Shown piece by piece: positions 48,331-60,069 of a DNA stretch of 64,000 nt. The stretch spans positions 2,909,001 to 2,973,000 of the forward strand of contig NZ_JAPHOV010000001.1 of the NCBI RefSeq assembly GCF_026191185.1, written 5' to 3'. Made by a program: the position numbers and the translations under genes. The notes under the pieces were generated by a model. That model was given only the letters and a program-made list of their open reading frames with translations. It had not been told where the DNA came from and did not search any database. Position 1 is the stretch's first letter. Each line of letters starts with the position of its first letter. This stretch comes from Legionella sp. PATHC032 (lineage in GTDB: Bacteria > Pseudomonadota > Gammaproteobacteria > Legionellales > Legionellaceae).

Positions 48331-48990
48331 ATGTGTTTTTGCTTTTCCAAACAGACAAATATCTTAAATAGAAAACTTATTCTAAAAATAGTTGTGCTTA
48401 TTCTCTTCTTTAGTAATTCGAGCCTTTCGAAAACAATCGATTACCCATGGACAGTCTCTGCAAGCTTGGGATATGTCAATTATAAATACGTACACGAAGG
48501 CGACCATATTACCGCAACAGGTCGATTTGCAATAGGAAGAGATTTGTTAATGAAAGGCCCATTTTTATTTGGACTTGAATTAGGTTTACAAAGTGGGAAC
48601 CAAATGCGACTGCAAATGACAGAAGAAGAGGTAGATGCCCTCGGTGGACTTTTGGTACAAACCACATTGAAACCTATGGTTGATGCATTAGCTACAATCC
48701 GTATTACCCCTGAATTTACCGCACCTTTGTTTCTCCAACTGAAAGCAGGAACTGCTTACAGGCAATGGCAAATGGATAGAGACACAATCAATGACATCTC
48801 TCAACTTGCAGGTGAAATAATGGCTGGCTGTGGTTATACGATTACACCAAATGCCAGTATTACCCTATCGTATCAAGGCCTATTTGGAGACAAACCAAAT
48901 TTCACTATTGATCTCGAAAGTGGCATTGGGCATGTACAAAAGATTCCTATTCAACATGCCATTTTGTTAGGTATTGTTTTAATGATTTAA
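48331..48990 (+). CDS. Predicted outer-membrane-type beta-barrel protein
   Basis: The 219-residue protein has a long hydrophobic N-terminal segment (LILKIVVLILFFSNSSLS, about 17-34) that looks like a signal peptide after a Cys/Lys-rich start. Beyond it are alternating polar and hydrophobic strands (WTVSASLGYVNYKYV, FLFGLELGLQSGN, NASITLSYQGLFG) ending in a hydrophobic strand, as in small outer-membrane barrels. I do not recognise the family. It is probably Lpg2643 by position. No partner gene is linked. Confidence 0.65.
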   Translation: MCFCFSKQTNILNRKLILKIVVLILFFSNSSLSKTIDYPWTVSASLGYVNYKYVHEGDHITATGRFAIGRDLLMKGPFLFGLELGLQSGNQMRLQMTEEEVDALGGLLVQTTLKPMVDALATIRITPEFTAPLFLQLKAGTAYRQWQMDRDTINDISQLAGEIMAGCGYTITPNASITLSYQGLFGDKPNFTIDLESGIGHVQKIPIQHAILLGIVLMI

Positions 48991-49003
48991 CCGGTTTTTC
49001 TAA

Positions 49004-49148
49004 TAGACCTCTGGTATAACCTGATAATTTTGTTTTAGGACAAGGCAAAACCGTTTCGAGTAATGGTGTGTAGATGCAGCAAATGAGCACCACAGAAACG
49101 TTTGAATGCATCAGTAAAATAAAAGAGACCGGTTTGATCAAAGGTCTA
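49004..49148. mobile_element. Second palindromic MITE-like element upstream of lcl
   Basis: The 145-bp stretch has ends TAGACCTCTGGTATAACCTG and the inverse of TAGACCTTTGATCAAACCGG, matching at 15 of 20 positions, and an inner inverted tract (CGTTTC with its neighbours). A TA dinucleotide is at each end, consistent with a TA duplication. It has no convincing open frame and is unrelated in sequence to the other two elements. It fills most of the gap before lcl, so the lcl promoter may lie within or next to it. The repeat match is imperfect, so this is moderate evidence. Confidence 0.5.
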
Positions 49149-49183
49149 ATGAAGACAAGTTAGCGTACAGAGGGAAATAAAGA

Positions 49184-50530
49184 ATGATACATCGAAATAA
49201 AGTCCTTAATAGCATTTTATTAATCTTATTAACCTCACAGATGGCATTTGCCAAGAGCAATCCAGCCTCGCAAGCCTATGTAGACAGCAAGGTATCCGAA
49301 CTAAAAAATGAATTAACCAACAAAATCAATAGTATCCCCTCTGGACCTAAAGGAGATAAAGGTGAAGCAGGCCCTCAAGGATTGCCTGGCCCTAAAGGAG
49401 ACAGAGGAGAAGCAGGACCACAAGGGTTGCCCGGACCTAAAGGAGACAGAGGCGAGGCCGGACCGCAAGGGTTGCCCGGACCTCAAGGAGACAGAGGCGA
49501 GGCAGGACCGCAGGGATTGCCAGGACCTCAAGGAGACAAAGGAGAAGCCGGGCCGCAGGGATTGCCCGGACCTAAAGGAGACAGAGGTGAGGCCGGGACG
49601 CAGGGATTACCCGGACCTCAAGGAGACAAAGGAGAAGCAGGACCTCAGGGATTGCCAGGCCCTAAAGGAGACAAAGGGGAGGCAGGACCTCAGGGATTAC
49701 CAGGCCCTAAAGGAGACAAAGGGGAGGCAGGGCCGCAGGGATTACCAGGCCCTAAAGGAGACAAAGGGGAGGCAGGACCTCAGGGATTACCAGGCCCTAA
49801 AGGAGACCGAGGGGAGGCCGGGCCGCAAGGGTTGCCAGGGCCTAAAGGAGATAGAGGAGAAGCAGGGCCGCAGGGATTGCCAGGGCCTAAAGGAGATAGA
49901 GGAGAAGCAGGGCCGCAGGGATTGCCTGGACTTAAGGGAGACAGAGGAGAGGCAGGGCCGCAGGGATTACCCGGACCTAAAGGCGACAAAGGAGAAACAG
50001 GATCTATAGGTCCACAAGGTATACCAGGGCCTAAAGGCGAAACAGGCAATGACGGTCAGGGTGTGCCTGCAGGTGGTGAAACCGGTCAAGTCCTTGCCAA
50101 ATCAAATGACCTCGATTTCAACACAATGTGGGTTGACCCGGCAAATTCTGGCATTAGGCGGCAATTAGGCGATAAAACACTTGGCGGTACAGTGATTTAT
50201 GTTAATGCACAAGGTACCCATGGCCTTGTAGTAGCAAACTCAGATCAAGTTAATGCAAGCACATGGTGGGATGCACATGACTCCATATCAAATCCTGCCC
50301 ACTTTGACAATGAAGGTAAATTATATTCTGACTGGAGACTGCCTACCCGTTTTGAATTGAATTTAATTTATATGATGCGTAATGAGCTGGGAAATTTTTT
50401 GGCAGGTAATTACTGGAGTTCCATTGAAAAATCATCGGCAAACAGCTGGGTATTTAATTCCAAAACAGGGGAAATTAAAGACATTGCGAAAAATAAAACG
50501 GCTGCTGTCCGTGCTGTAAGAGCCTTTTAA
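49184..50530 (+). CDS. lcl: Collagen-like surface adhesin Lcl
   Basis: The 448-residue protein has a signal peptide ([23 protein letters not shown]), a short helical segment ([20 protein letters not shown]) that may trimerise, a collagen-like Gly-X-Y region at about 54-300, and a C-terminal DUF1566-type domain with [25 protein letters not shown] and VRAVRAF. As I recall, L. pneumophila Lcl binds host glycosaminoglycans and promotes attachment and biofilm formation, with repeat number varying between strains. The gene is convergent with uvrC, 23 bp apart. Open frames in other registers of the repeats are shadows. Confidence 0.95.
   Translation: MIHRNKVLNSILLILLTSQMAFAKSNPASQAYVDSKVSELKNELTNKINSIPSGPKGDKGEAGPQGLPGPKGDRGEAGPQGLPGPKGDRGEAGPQGLPGPQGDRGEAGPQGLPGPQGDKGEAGPQGLPGPKGDRGEAGTQGLPGPQGDKGEAGPQGLPGPKGDKGEAGPQGLPGPKGDKGEAGPQGLPGPKGDKGEAGPQGLPGPKGDRGEAGPQGLPGPKGDRGEAGPQGLPGPKGDRGEAGPQGLPGLKGDRGEAGPQGLPGPKGDKGETGSIGPQGIPGPKGETGNDGQGVPAGGETGQVLAKSNDLDFNTMWVDPANSGIRRQLGDKTLGGTVIYVNAQGTHGLVVANSDQVNASTWWDAHDSISNPAHFDNEGKLYSDWRLPTRFELNLIYMMRNELGNFLAGNYWSSIEKSSANSWVFNSKTGEIKDIAKNKTAAVRAVRAF
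49343..49972 (+). repeat. Fourteen tandem 45-bp repeats in lcl
   Basis: Exactly 14 in-frame units of 45 bp encode [15 protein letters not shown] variants, followed by a divergent tail ([13 protein letters not shown]). Substitutions include K/R at position 6, P/Q in unit starts, one T in unit 6 and one L in unit 14. Adjacent near-identical units suggest slippage or recombination. Charged K/R, D and E in every unit would stabilise collagen triple helices. Confidence 0.95.
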
Positions 50531-50553
50531 GCATGGCAAAACTTAAATTTTGA

Positions 50554-52410
50554 TCAAGGATGAAAATGCTCATAAATTCGCTTTGCCAACTGCTCGCTGA
50601 TTCCCTGGACCTTACAAATTTCTTCCAGTGGTGCTTTAGCCAACTCGCGCAACCCACCAAAACGCTGAAGCAATGCTTGACGTCGTTTCACACCAACACC
50701 CTCTATACTTTCAAGAGTGGATTCAACACGTGTCTTCTGTCTTTTCTTCCTATGGGCAGTAATCGCAAAACGATGCGCCTCATCACGAATATGCTGTAAA
50801 AGATGAAGTGCTTTGGAGTCCTCTGGTAAAATAAATTCTCTGTTTTCATTAACTAGTATTAATTTCTCCCATCCTGCCTTTCGTGAAGGCCCTTTTGATA
50901 TACCCAATAGAGTAATATCTTCCACACCCAGAGATGTTAAAGCTCGTTTTACAATAGAAACCTGACCCTTACCTCCATCAATAATCAAAACATCTGGCAA
51001 TAATTGAGCATCAGTCAATCTTTTAAATCGGCGAGAAATCGCCTGATCCATTGCTGCATAATCATCTCCTGGAGTAACACCCTCAATGTTAAATCGCCTA
51101 TATTCACTGGGGCGGGGACCCTCTGTATCAAATACAACACAAGATGCAACAGTGGCTTCACCTTGAGTATGGCTAATATCAAAACACTCCATTCGCTCTA
51201 TGTTTTTATCAAGCGAAAGCAATTGCTTTAACGCCTGATATCTTGATCTTATAGTAGAATGTTTGCTGACATATTCTGCTACTGAAATTCGTAAATTGTT
51301 CACTGCAAAATCCATCCATCTTGATTTAACTCCTCTTGGATTGACTTGAATCTTACAGGATTTGCCTCGTCGCTGGGACAAAATATGCTCTAATGAGCGA
51401 CTCTCTGCTATCGATTGATTAGTAATTATTAAATCCGGGATTCTTTCTGATGTATCCAAATAATAAAAACCAATAAAGGCTTCAAAAGTCTGCTGCCAAA
51501 GTGAATTGACATCCAATTCTTCATCTAATACAGCATAAGGCACTGTAGGGAAAAAACTTTGACTATTCAGTACTTGTCCTTCACGAATAGTCACACACTG
51601 AATACATGCGAAACCAGGGCGTACTTCTATGGCAATCACATCAGCATCACCTCGTAACTGGACAACTCCCTGTTGTTCTTGAATTAAGCGCAAATTTTTT
51701 ATCTGATCACGCAAAACAGCAGCTTCTTCGAAATTTAATTGATTCACTGCTTTTTTCATTCGTTCAGCAAGTTCATCAAGAATTATCTGACACTTCCCCT
51801 GTAAAAATCTTATGGCATCGTCTACAGACAATTTGTAGTGCTCAGGAGAAATATAATGAACGCAAGGCGCCGTACAGCGTTTTATTTGATATTGTAAACA
51901 AGGGCGAGAACGGGCTTTGAAATAACTGTCTCTGCAATTGCGAATTTTAAATATTTTTTGAATGGTTACTATCGTTTCTCTTACAGCAGCTACACCAGGA
52001 TAGGGACCAAAAAAATTACCGGGGGGTGGCTTCTTTTTACTTCGATATAATTCAATTCTTGGAAAATCTGGATGATTTGATAGATGAATATAAGGATAGG
52101 TTTTGTCATCGCGCAGCAAAACATTATATTTTGGCCTCAGCGCTTTGATTAAATTACTCTCTAATAATAAGGCCTCTGTCTCTGATCTTGTCACAGAAAT
52201 TTCTATAGATTTAATTTGGCTTACTAGTGATCGTGTCTTAATTGCTGTATTTTGTTTACTAAAATAGCTAGTGACTCTTTTTTTAAGATTGGCTGCTTTC
52301 CCCACATATAGAACGGTGCCTTCTTCGTCCAACATGCGGTATATACCCGGATCACTTGGGAGTTTAGTTAAAAATAAAGCGAGTTCAGCAGAAAGCTGTG
52401 AGTCATTCAT
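50554..52410 (-). CDS. uvrC: Excinuclease ABC subunit UvrC
   Basis: UvrC makes both incisions in nucleotide excision repair. The 618-residue protein has the GIY-YIG nuclease domain at the N-terminus ([26 protein letters not shown]), a UVR motif (about 200-240, [17 protein letters not shown]), an RNase H-like second nuclease domain containing [10 protein letters not shown], and a C-terminal helix-hairpin-helix region ([21 protein letters not shown]). It lies 11 bp downstream of letA, matching the conserved uvrY-uvrC pair. No strong ribosome-binding site precedes the ATG. Confidence 0.98.
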   Translation of the reverse strand: MNDSQLSAELALFLTKLPSDPGIYRMLDEEGTVLYVGKAANLKKRVTSYFSKQNTAIKTRSLVSQIKSIEISVTRSETEALLLESNLIKALRPKYNVLLRDDKTYPYIHLSNHPDFPRIELYRSKKKPPPGNFFGPYPGVAAVRETIVTIQKIFKIRNCRDSYFKARSRPCLQYQIKRCTAPCVHYISPEHYKLSVDDAIRFLQGKCQIILDELAERMKKAVNQLNFEEAAVLRDQIKNLRLIQEQQGVVQLRGDADVIAIEVRPGFACIQCVTIREGQVLNSQSFFPTVPYAVLDEELDVNSLWQQTFEAFIGFYYLDTSERIPDLIITNQSIAESRSLEHILSQRRGKSCKIQVNPRGVKSRWMDFAVNNLRISVAEYVSKHSTIRSRYQALKQLLSLDKNIERMECFDISHTQGEATVASCVVFDTEGPRPSEYRRFNIEGVTPGDDYAAMDQAISRRFKRLTDAQLLPDVLIIDGGKGQVSIVKRALTSLGVEDITLLGISKGPSRKAGWEKLILVNENREFILPEDSKALHLLQHIRDEAHRFAITAHRKKRQKTRVESTLESIEGVGVKRRQALLQRFGGLRELAKAPLEEICKVQGISEQLAKRIYEHFHP

Positions 52411-52421
52411 GAAATTAACAT

Positions 52422-53081
52422 CTAATCATCTTGTGACAAATCATTGGGGTGCTCAATTATGCGGTGCTTCATAGCCAAATAGGTAAGCTCCACATCATTT
52501 TTAATCCCCAATTTTTCAAACATCCTATATCGATAACCATTAATCGTTTTACTACTTAAAAATAATCTATCAGCAATGTCCTGTACATTCATGCCGCTGG
52601 TAATCATCAACATGACTTGCATTTCTCTTTCAGACAATGAATCAAAAGGGGAATCCTGAGACTCCTGGAGGCTATTAATTGCCATTTTTTGTGCAATCTC
52701 AGCGCTAAGATATTTCTCACCTTTGGCCACTTTACGAATTGCAGCAGCCATTTCTTCAGCTCCGGATTCTTTAGTAAGATACCCCATAGCACCTAATTGC
52801 AATACTCGAGTAGGGAGAGGGTCTGAGCAAATAGCTGTAACAGCTATGACTTTAATATTTGGGTTTGTTTTTTTTAAACGACGTGTCACTTCCCACCCAT
52901 CTATCCCAGGCATTTTCATGTCTAATAATACGACATCAGGAGAGTGGGTTTTCACATAAGCTAAAGCCTGCTCACCACTTTCAGCATCTGCTACCACATC
53001 AACATCCGACATATCTTCAAGCAATCGTCGAATGCCCATTCTAACCAATGCATGGTCATCAACAATTAATACTTTAATCAA
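52422..53081 (-). CDS. letA: Response regulator LetA (GacA/UvrY family)
   Basis: LetA is the response regulator of the LetA/LetS two-component system, which activates the RsmY and RsmZ RNAs and the transmissive-phase switch. The protein has a receiver domain with phospho-acceptor D54 in [10 protein letters not shown] and a LuxR-type helix-turn-helix ([40 protein letters not shown]). I start it at a TTG at 53081 ([14 protein letters not shown], 219 residues) because AGGAG lies 6 bases upstream, and UvrY homologues begin at the same point. The longer frame would place that ribosome-binding site inside the gene. Confidence 0.93.
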   Translation of the reverse strand: MIKVLIVDDHALVRMGIRRLLEDMSDVDVVADAESGEQALAYVKTHSPDVVLLDMKMPGIDGWEVTRRLKKTNPNIKVIAVTAICSDPLPTRVLQLGAMGYLTKESGAEEMAAAIRKVAKGEKYLSAEIAQKMAINSLQESQDSPFDSLSEREMQVMLMITSGMNVQDIADRLFLSSKTINGYRYRMFEKLGIKNDVELTYLAMKHRIIEHPNDLSQDD

Positions 53082-53205
53082 ATAATGCTCCTTGACCAAT
53101 CAGTCAATGAACAAACTGTGTTGGTCGATGTTAACAAGACTCGATAATCATTACAATACATAGTCACTCTAATCCACAAGTCCAGTTATCTTACAAAATA
53201 ACAAA

Positions 53206-54024
53206 TTAACAAGCCCTTATATGAATATTTGGATTATCCTGATCCACATCAAAATACGGTGGAAATTCACCTAACTCTCGAGCACGATTCATGAATTTAT
53301 CCATATCAGAAAGCACAAAATCATATAAGTCTTGATAGCTGTCAATTACGAAATAAACAGGTTGTAACTGGTCAATCCGATAAGGCATTCGAAAAGCTAC
53401 CACTGGATCAAATAAAATTCGAACAGGAATATCACTTTCCACACAATATACGGTTTCACTAATAGAAGATAAAATACCCCCGCCGTATGCTCTAAGCCCT
53501 TTAGGAGTTTTAATCAATCCAAACTCTACAGTAAACCAAAACATCCTTTGCAATAAAGGCCAATCCTGCTCAGGAAAAGTTAATACCTTACATGCATAAT
53601 CATGAACAAATTCAGCATAGACTCTATCAGTTAACATAGGACAATGACCAAAAAGCTCATGAAAAATATCAGGCTCTTGAACATAATCCAATTCTTCTTC
53701 ACTGCGAATAAAAGTCGCCGCAGGAAAATATTTTTCTGCTAATAATTCAAAAAACTCCCTAGCTGAAATTAAAGCAGCAACTGGCGCCACTTGCCATCCC
53801 GTTTTGGCTTTTAACCGTTCACTTACTTCGGGAAGTTGTGGAATAGTCAAGGAGTTAAGCCCTAAAGTCTGTAATCCAGTCAGAAATTCATCACAAGCTC
53901 TACCTGGCAATAATTTGAGTTGTCTCTCAAATAAAATATTCCAAATTCTATTTTCTTGTGCCGAATAATCGACTAAACCCTGAGCATCAGGGACATGTGC
54001 GACATAACGGCTACTAAACTCCAT
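53206..54024 (-). CDS. phhA: Phenylalanine-4-hydroxylase
   Basis: PhhA uses iron, oxygen and a pterin to convert phenylalanine to tyrosine. It carries the iron-binding motif HELFGHCP (H122, H127 from this start) and VEFGLIKT with the third ligand Glu, plus GGGILSSISETVYC. I start at the ATG at 54024 (MEFSSRYVAH), which has AAGGAG upstream, giving 272 residues; an ATG nine codons earlier lacks such a site. In Legionella, tyrosine catabolism leads to the pyomelanin pigment. The gene appears monocistronic. Confidence 0.95.
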   Translation of the reverse strand: MEFSSRYVAHVPDAQGLVDYSAQENRIWNILFERQLKLLPGRACDEFLTGLQTLGLNSLTIPQLPEVSERLKAKTGWQVAPVAALISAREFFELLAEKYFPAATFIRSEEELDYVQEPDIFHELFGHCPMLTDRVYAEFVHDYACKVLTFPEQDWPLLQRMFWFTVEFGLIKTPKGLRAYGGGILSSISETVYCVESDIPVRILFDPVVAFRMPYRIDQLQPVYFVIDSYQDLYDFVLSDMDKFMNRARELGEFPPYFDVDQDNPNIHIRAC

Positions 54025-54472
54025 AATCTCTCCTTCACTCATCTCATTCAAAAATCAATAACTCAGGATAATAATATTTATTTGCATTTGAGGTTAGCAT
54101 ATAAAGTCAACGAGAATTTTTACCTGAAAGTTGCTTTATTTTGAGTATACATCCTAGCCAATACACTTTTTAGATTGGCATTATTATAACGCTCACTAAA
54201 CTCTCTAGCTTGTTTTAGTAATTACCTAACAGTAAACTAAATGTCAACATGATTACCATTATCTTTTTTGATATACCCTCTATATTTGACAAACAATGGA
54301 AAGCAATGAATAACTTTCTGATGCTGCAAAAATCACCTACTGGTGTTTGTGAGGTAACTGGGGCATCATAAAACGATAGTTTAATCTGTGAGCCCTTATA
54401 TATTAATTATTACTTATTTTACAGATTCTGCTATAGAATTTATTACAGAAATTACCTATTGGAATACATAGA
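54025..54472. other. Divergent intergenic region upstream of phhA and cinA-like gene
   Basis: This 448-bp AT-rich gap must hold the leftward phhA promoter and the rightward promoter of the cinA-like gene. I see a TATAGAAT at 54432-54439 for the rightward gene and a TTGACT near 54103-54108 on the minus strand, neither with a good partner hexamer. A 40-codon rightward frame (54249-54371) has no ribosome-binding site and is not called. No RNA gene or repeat was recognised. Confidence 0.35.
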
Positions 54473-56734
<2,262 letters not shown>

Positions 56735-56768
56735 TTATGATGCCATTGGGTAATAGCATTGTTCTAGC

Positions 56769-57047
56769 TTAACTCGCAGCTTCTTCTCGTTGCTCCGGTA
56801 ATATAGTGACATATTTACGATTTTTTTCACCCTTGGTAGTAAACTGTACTAACCCTTCTACCAGCGCATACAAAGTATGATCTCGACCACAACCAACACC
56901 AGGTCCAGGATGAAAACGTGTGCCACGTTGCCTTACAATAATTTCACCGGCATTTACAAATTGACCACCAAAACGTTTCACACCGAGGTACTTTGGATTC
57001 GAGTCGCGGCCATTCCGAGTACTACCACCTGCTTTCTTGTGAGCCAT
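56769..57047 (-). CDS. rpmA: 50S ribosomal protein L27
   Basis: L27 reaches toward the peptidyl-transferase centre. The 92-residue basic protein begins [28 protein letters not shown] and contains [25 protein letters not shown], which identifies L27; the N-terminus after Met matches the mature form. It is 12 bp downstream of rplU in the conserved pair. A Glu/Gln/Ala-rich tail extends past the conserved core (E. coli is 85). Confidence 0.97.
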   Translation of the reverse strand: MAHKKAGGSTRNGRDSNPKYLGVKRFGGQFVNAGEIIVRQRGTRFHPGPGVGCGRDHTLYALVEGLVQFTTKGEKNRKYVTILPEQREEAAS

Positions 57048-57059
57048 TGCTATCTCCTC

Positions 57060-57371
57060 TTATTTACCTATCGCAGTGATTTTAACTTGCGAATAATATT
57101 GTCTATGCCCCATTTGTTTCATATGGTGCTTACGTCGACGAAATTTAATAATCTTAACTTTTTTGTGACGACCATGATCAAGGACTTCTGCCTTTACAGT
57201 TGCTTTAGCAACAAAAGGTGTGCCACATGTTACCTTATCACCATCCACTAGCATTAATACTTCTGAAAATTTAATTTCATTGCCAACATTTTCAGGCAGC
57301 ATTTCAATTTTTAAAACATCACCTTCTTTTACGGTATATTGCTTACCGCCAGTTTTAATTACCGCATACAT
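57060..57371 (-). CDS. rplU: 50S ribosomal protein L21
   Basis: L21 binds 23S rRNA. From the ATG at 57371 (MYAVIKTGGKQYTV) it is 103 residues, the same as E. coli, and GGAG lies 8 bases upstream. It contains KVKIIKFRRRKHHMKQMGHRQ, the conserved basic C-terminal segment. The longer frame to 57404 is rejected. It is divergent from rplY and has its own promoter. Confidence 0.97.
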   Translation of the reverse strand: MYAVIKTGGKQYTVKEGDVLKIEMLPENVGNEIKFSEVLMLVDGDKVTCGTPFVAKATVKAEVLDHGRHKKVKIIKFRRRKHHMKQMGHRQYYSQVKITAIGK

Positions 57372-57423
57372 AACTATTCTCCAATTCGCCTGATTGGCTA
57401 TCACAATTCCAACAAAGTGCCAT

Positions 57424-57452
57424 ATTCTATGAAATTATGACTATTACTTCAA
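57424..57452 (-). promoter_or_regulatory. Probable rplU-rpmA promoter
   Basis: On the minus strand TTGAAG (57452-57447) is separated by 17 bases from TAGAAT (57429-57424). The pair matches sigma-70 consensus at nine of twelve positions, and transcription would start about 45 bases before rplU. Confidence 0.65.
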
Positions 57453-57548
57453 GTTCATTTTAAAATATTGTATACTTCACCACCCTTTACTGATTGACTT
57501 AATGTTTTTGAGACTTTCGAGTCAATTTTAATCTGGTCGCGGATTAAT

Positions 57549-57580
57549 TAGGAGCTATAGTCATATCAAGATAGCCCCTA
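57549..57580 (+). promoter_or_regulatory. Hairpin in the rplY leader
   Basis: TAGGAGCTAT at 57549-57558 and ATAGCCCCTA at 57571-57580 can pair over 10 bp with one G-U wobble, around a 12-base loop, 33 bases before the rplY start. Ribosomal-protein leaders often fold for autoregulation, but no known leader motif was recognised. Confidence 0.35.
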
Positions 57581-57612
57581 GAGGGAACCCTTAAATTTTT
57601 GGAGTTTTTATA

Positions 57613-58272
57613 ATGTCAACTATTCAATTAGAAGCACAATCAAGAACGGATATGGGGAAAGGTGCGAGCCGCCGCCTACGTCGTCTTGAAAATAAAGTTC
57701 CTGCTGTTATATATGGTGGAAGCAAAAAACCTATGGCAATCCATTTTAGCCATAATAAAGTGATTAAGGCATTGGAAACAGAAAGCATTTATTCCAGCGT
57801 TTTTGACATCACAGTAGATGGTAAAGTAGAGCATGTTATTTTGAAAGCCTTGCAACGCCATCCCTACAAACCAATCGTGTTACATATGGATTTACAACGT
57901 GTTTCCAGTAAAGATATTCTGGTTAAATTAGTACCCATTCACTTCATAAATGAAGAACAATCTCCTGGAATTAAAGCTGGCGGCATTGTTCAGCATACTA
58001 TGACTCAAGTTGAAATACGTTGCCAGGCAAAAGATCTACCTGAATTTATTGAAGTAGATATGTCCAAGGTGGGTATGGACGATGTAGTTCACTTATCGGA
58101 TTTAAAACTTCCCAAGGGCGTTCAGCTGACGGTCGATGTGACTGATGGTAGTCATGATGCTCCTGTGGTGAGTATACACGCCGCTAAAGTCAGTTCAACT
58201 GAACTGGAAGAAACACATGAAGTTCCAGCATCAGCTGTACCAACTACAGATCAAGAGGAAAGTGCTGAATAA
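57613..58272 (+). CDS. rplY: 50S ribosomal protein L25 / general stress protein Ctc
   Basis: L25 binds 5S rRNA. The 219-residue protein is the long two-domain Ctc form. Its N-terminal L25 domain includes RTDMGKGASRRLRRLENKVPAVIYGG and HMDLQRVSSKD. Its C-terminal beta domain, from about residue 100, includes FINEEQSPGIKAGGIVQHTMTQVEIRC. E. coli L25 has only the first domain (94 residues). GGAG lies upstream of the ATG. An acidic, flexible tail ends the protein. It is followed by pth, a common order. Confidence 0.96.
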   Translation: MSTIQLEAQSRTDMGKGASRRLRRLENKVPAVIYGGSKKPMAIHFSHNKVIKALETESIYSSVFDITVDGKVEHVILKALQRHPYKPIVLHMDLQRVSSKDILVKLVPIHFINEEQSPGIKAGGIVQHTMTQVEIRCQAKDLPEFIEVDMSKVGMDDVVHLSDLKLPKGVQLTVDVTDGSHDAPVVSIHAAKVSSTELEETHEVPASAVPTTDQEESAE

Positions 58273-58291
58273 GTACTCCCCTGTTATATAA

Positions 58292-58332
58292 TTATGCAAA
58301 TATTCGGAGCCCAATCCAGAATATTTGCATAA
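58292..58332. other. Perfect 14-bp palindrome between rplY and pth
   Basis: The arms 58292-58305 (TTATGCAAATATTC) and 58319-58332 are exact inverse complements around a 13-base loop. There is no T-run after it, so an intrinsic terminator is unlikely. It lies in the 117-bp spacer before the pth start and could be an attenuator, a processing site or a protein-binding operator. Confidence 0.55.
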
Positions 58333-58389
58333 AATCTAGTGCTAGAATATTCAACACAAACCCGCTTAATTCAATTTTTGATAGAAAAT

Positions 58390-58959
58390 ATGGCCATTAA
58401 ACTTATTGTCGGTTTACGCAATCCCGGGTCGGCTTATGAACAAACCCGACACAACGCAGGTGCGTGGTTAGTGACCGCTTTGGCTCAAAGACATAATTCG
58501 CATTTTAAGATTGACAAAAAGATGCAAGCGGAATTAGCTGAAATGGATATTAATAACCACCCATGTCGACTGGTGCTTCCATTAACTTTTATGAATCATA
58601 GTGGTCAAACAACAAGAACAATCAGTCAATTCTATAAAATTGAACCCAGTGAGATATTAATTGTTCATGATGAATTGGATTTACCTGTTGGACGCATCAA
58701 ATTAAAAACAGGTGGCGGCCATGGTGGGCATAATGGTTTGAGAGATATAACTGCTCAATTGGGGACAGGTGAATTTCATCGATTACGTATAGGGATAGGT
58801 CATCCTGGGCATAAAGATTTAGTCCATCAATATGTGCTCAGCAGACCTTCTATGTATGACAGACAACAAATTTATGATGCAATAGACCGAGGTATAGCGA
58901 TAATACCTATAGTATTGTCTGGGGATATGGCTCGGGCAATGAATCAAGTAAACGCTTAA
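58390..58959 (+). CDS. pth: Peptidyl-tRNA hydrolase
   Basis: Pth recycles peptidyl-tRNA dropped by ribosomes. From the ATG at 58390 (MAIKLIVGLRNPGSAYEQTRHNAGAWLV) the protein is 189 residues (E. coli 194). The catalytic His is at 21, and LTFMNHSGQT, VHDELDLPVGRIKLKTGGGHGGHNGLRDI and FHRLRIGIGHPG follow. The longer GTG-initiated frame is rejected because the family begins at this point. It is 18 bp upstream of ychF, the conserved pair. Confidence 0.96.
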   Translation: MAIKLIVGLRNPGSAYEQTRHNAGAWLVTALAQRHNSHFKIDKKMQAELAEMDINNHPCRLVLPLTFMNHSGQTTRTISQFYKIEPSEILIVHDELDLPVGRIKLKTGGGHGGHNGLRDITAQLGTGEFHRLRIGIGHPGHKDLVHQYVLSRPSMYDRQQIYDAIDRGIAIIPIVLSGDMARAMNQVNA

Positions 58960-58977
58960 CAGAATGAGGTGTGACTC

Positions 58978-60069
58978 ATGGGATTTAAATGTGGAATAGT
59001 AGGATTGCCCAATGTGGGGAAATCAACTCTTTTTAATGCATTGACCAAGGCTGGAATTGAAGCGGCCAATTACCCATTTTGCACCATTGAGCCCAATGTA
59101 GGTATAGTTACTGTTCCTGATTCAAGATTGGATAATTTAAGTAACATAGTCAAGCCTCAACAGGTGATTCATGCCACCATGCAATTTGTTGACATTGCGG
59201 GATTAGTAAAAGGCGCGTCCAGTGGAGAAGGATTAGGAAATCAGTTTTTGGCCAATATTAGAGAAACAGATGCGATTGCTCATGTCGTTCGTTGCTTTGA
59301 CAACTCGGATGTTGTTCATGTGGAAGGGCGCGTTGACCCCTTAAGTGATATAGAAGTGATTAATACAGAATTGGCATTAGCGGATATGGAGACATTGGAA
59401 AAAGCGCTATTAAAAGTAGGGAAAAATAGTAGAAGTGGAAATAAAGAAGCCATTTTTGAATTAAAAACTCTGGAAAAAATTAAAGCACATCTTGATGCCG
59501 GATATCCTGTAAGAACGCTTGAACTTACCCCTGAAGAAGAACAGGTAAGCAAACGCCTATTTCTGTTAACGGCCAAACCGGTACTTTATATAGCCAATGT
59601 CGATGATAGCGGCTATGAGAATAACCCTCTCCTGGATAAAGTCCAGGCCCTAGCTGCTAAGGAACATGCCAGCATAGTAGCCCTTTGCGCAGCAACAGAA
59701 GCTGAATTGGTTGAGCTGGATGAAGAAGACCGACACGAGTTTATGGTGGATTTAGGACTTAGTGAGCCTGGATTAAATAAAGTGATCAGGGCGGGCTATG
59801 AATTGCTGGGACTGCAAACCTATTTCACCGCGGGAGTGAAAGAAGTAAGAGCATGGACAATACGCAAAGGCGCCACAGCACCTCAAGCTGCCGGAGTCAT
59901 TCATACCGATTTTGAGAAAGGATTTATTCGAGCAGAAGTGATTTCTTACGATGATTTTATTCGCTTTGGCGGAGAACAAGGTGCTAAAGAGGCTGGAAAA
60001 TTGCGGCTTGAAGGCAAAGAATATATTGTATGTGATGGTGATGTCATGCATTTTCGCTTTAATGTTTAA
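58978..60069 (+). CDS. ychF: Ribosome-binding ATPase YchF
   Basis: YchF (EngD) is an Obg-like GTPase-fold protein that prefers ATP and binds the ribosome. The 363-residue protein has the P-loop GLPNVGKST (about 8-16), [26 protein letters not shown], the ANVDD segment that replaces the usual NKxD guanine motif, and a C-terminal TGS-like domain with [36 protein letters not shown] precedes the ATG. Confidence 0.97.
   Translation: MGFKCGIVGLPNVGKSTLFNALTKAGIEAANYPFCTIEPNVGIVTVPDSRLDNLSNIVKPQQVIHATMQFVDIAGLVKGASSGEGLGNQFLANIRETDAIAHVVRCFDNSDVVHVEGRVDPLSDIEVINTELALADMETLEKALLKVGKNSRSGNKEAIFELKTLEKIKAHLDAGYPVRTLELTPEEEQVSKRLFLLTAKPVLYIANVDDSGYENNPLLDKVQALAAKEHASIVALCAATEAELVELDEEDRHEFMVDLGLSEPGLNKVIRAGYELLGLQTYFTAGVKEVRAWTIRKGATAPQAAGVIHTDFEKGFIRAEVISYDDFIRFGGEQGAKEAGKLRLEGKEYIVCDGDVMHFRFNV

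Noticed and set aside
48947-49141. 64-codon minus-strand frame across the element upstream of lcl, considered as a transposase remnant
   Set aside because: I could not match it to a transposase, and it overlaps the end of the upstream gene; the inverted repeat alone is the better-supported feature.
49343-49972. Regular 45-bp direct repeats that could suggest a CRISPR or satellite array
   Set aside because: The units are in frame with the lcl coding sequence, encode Gly-X-Y triplets, have no unique spacers and sit inside a signal-peptide protein.
49362-50009. 215-codon plus-strand frame and a minus-strand frame (49780-50049) within lcl
   Set aside because: They arise because a 45-bp repeat lacks stops in several registers; they have no ribosome-binding site or family.
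54249-54371. 40-codon plus-strand frame between phhA and the cinA-like gene
   Set aside because: There is no Shine-Dalgarno sequence, no family resemblance, and the region is AT-rich and likely regulatory.
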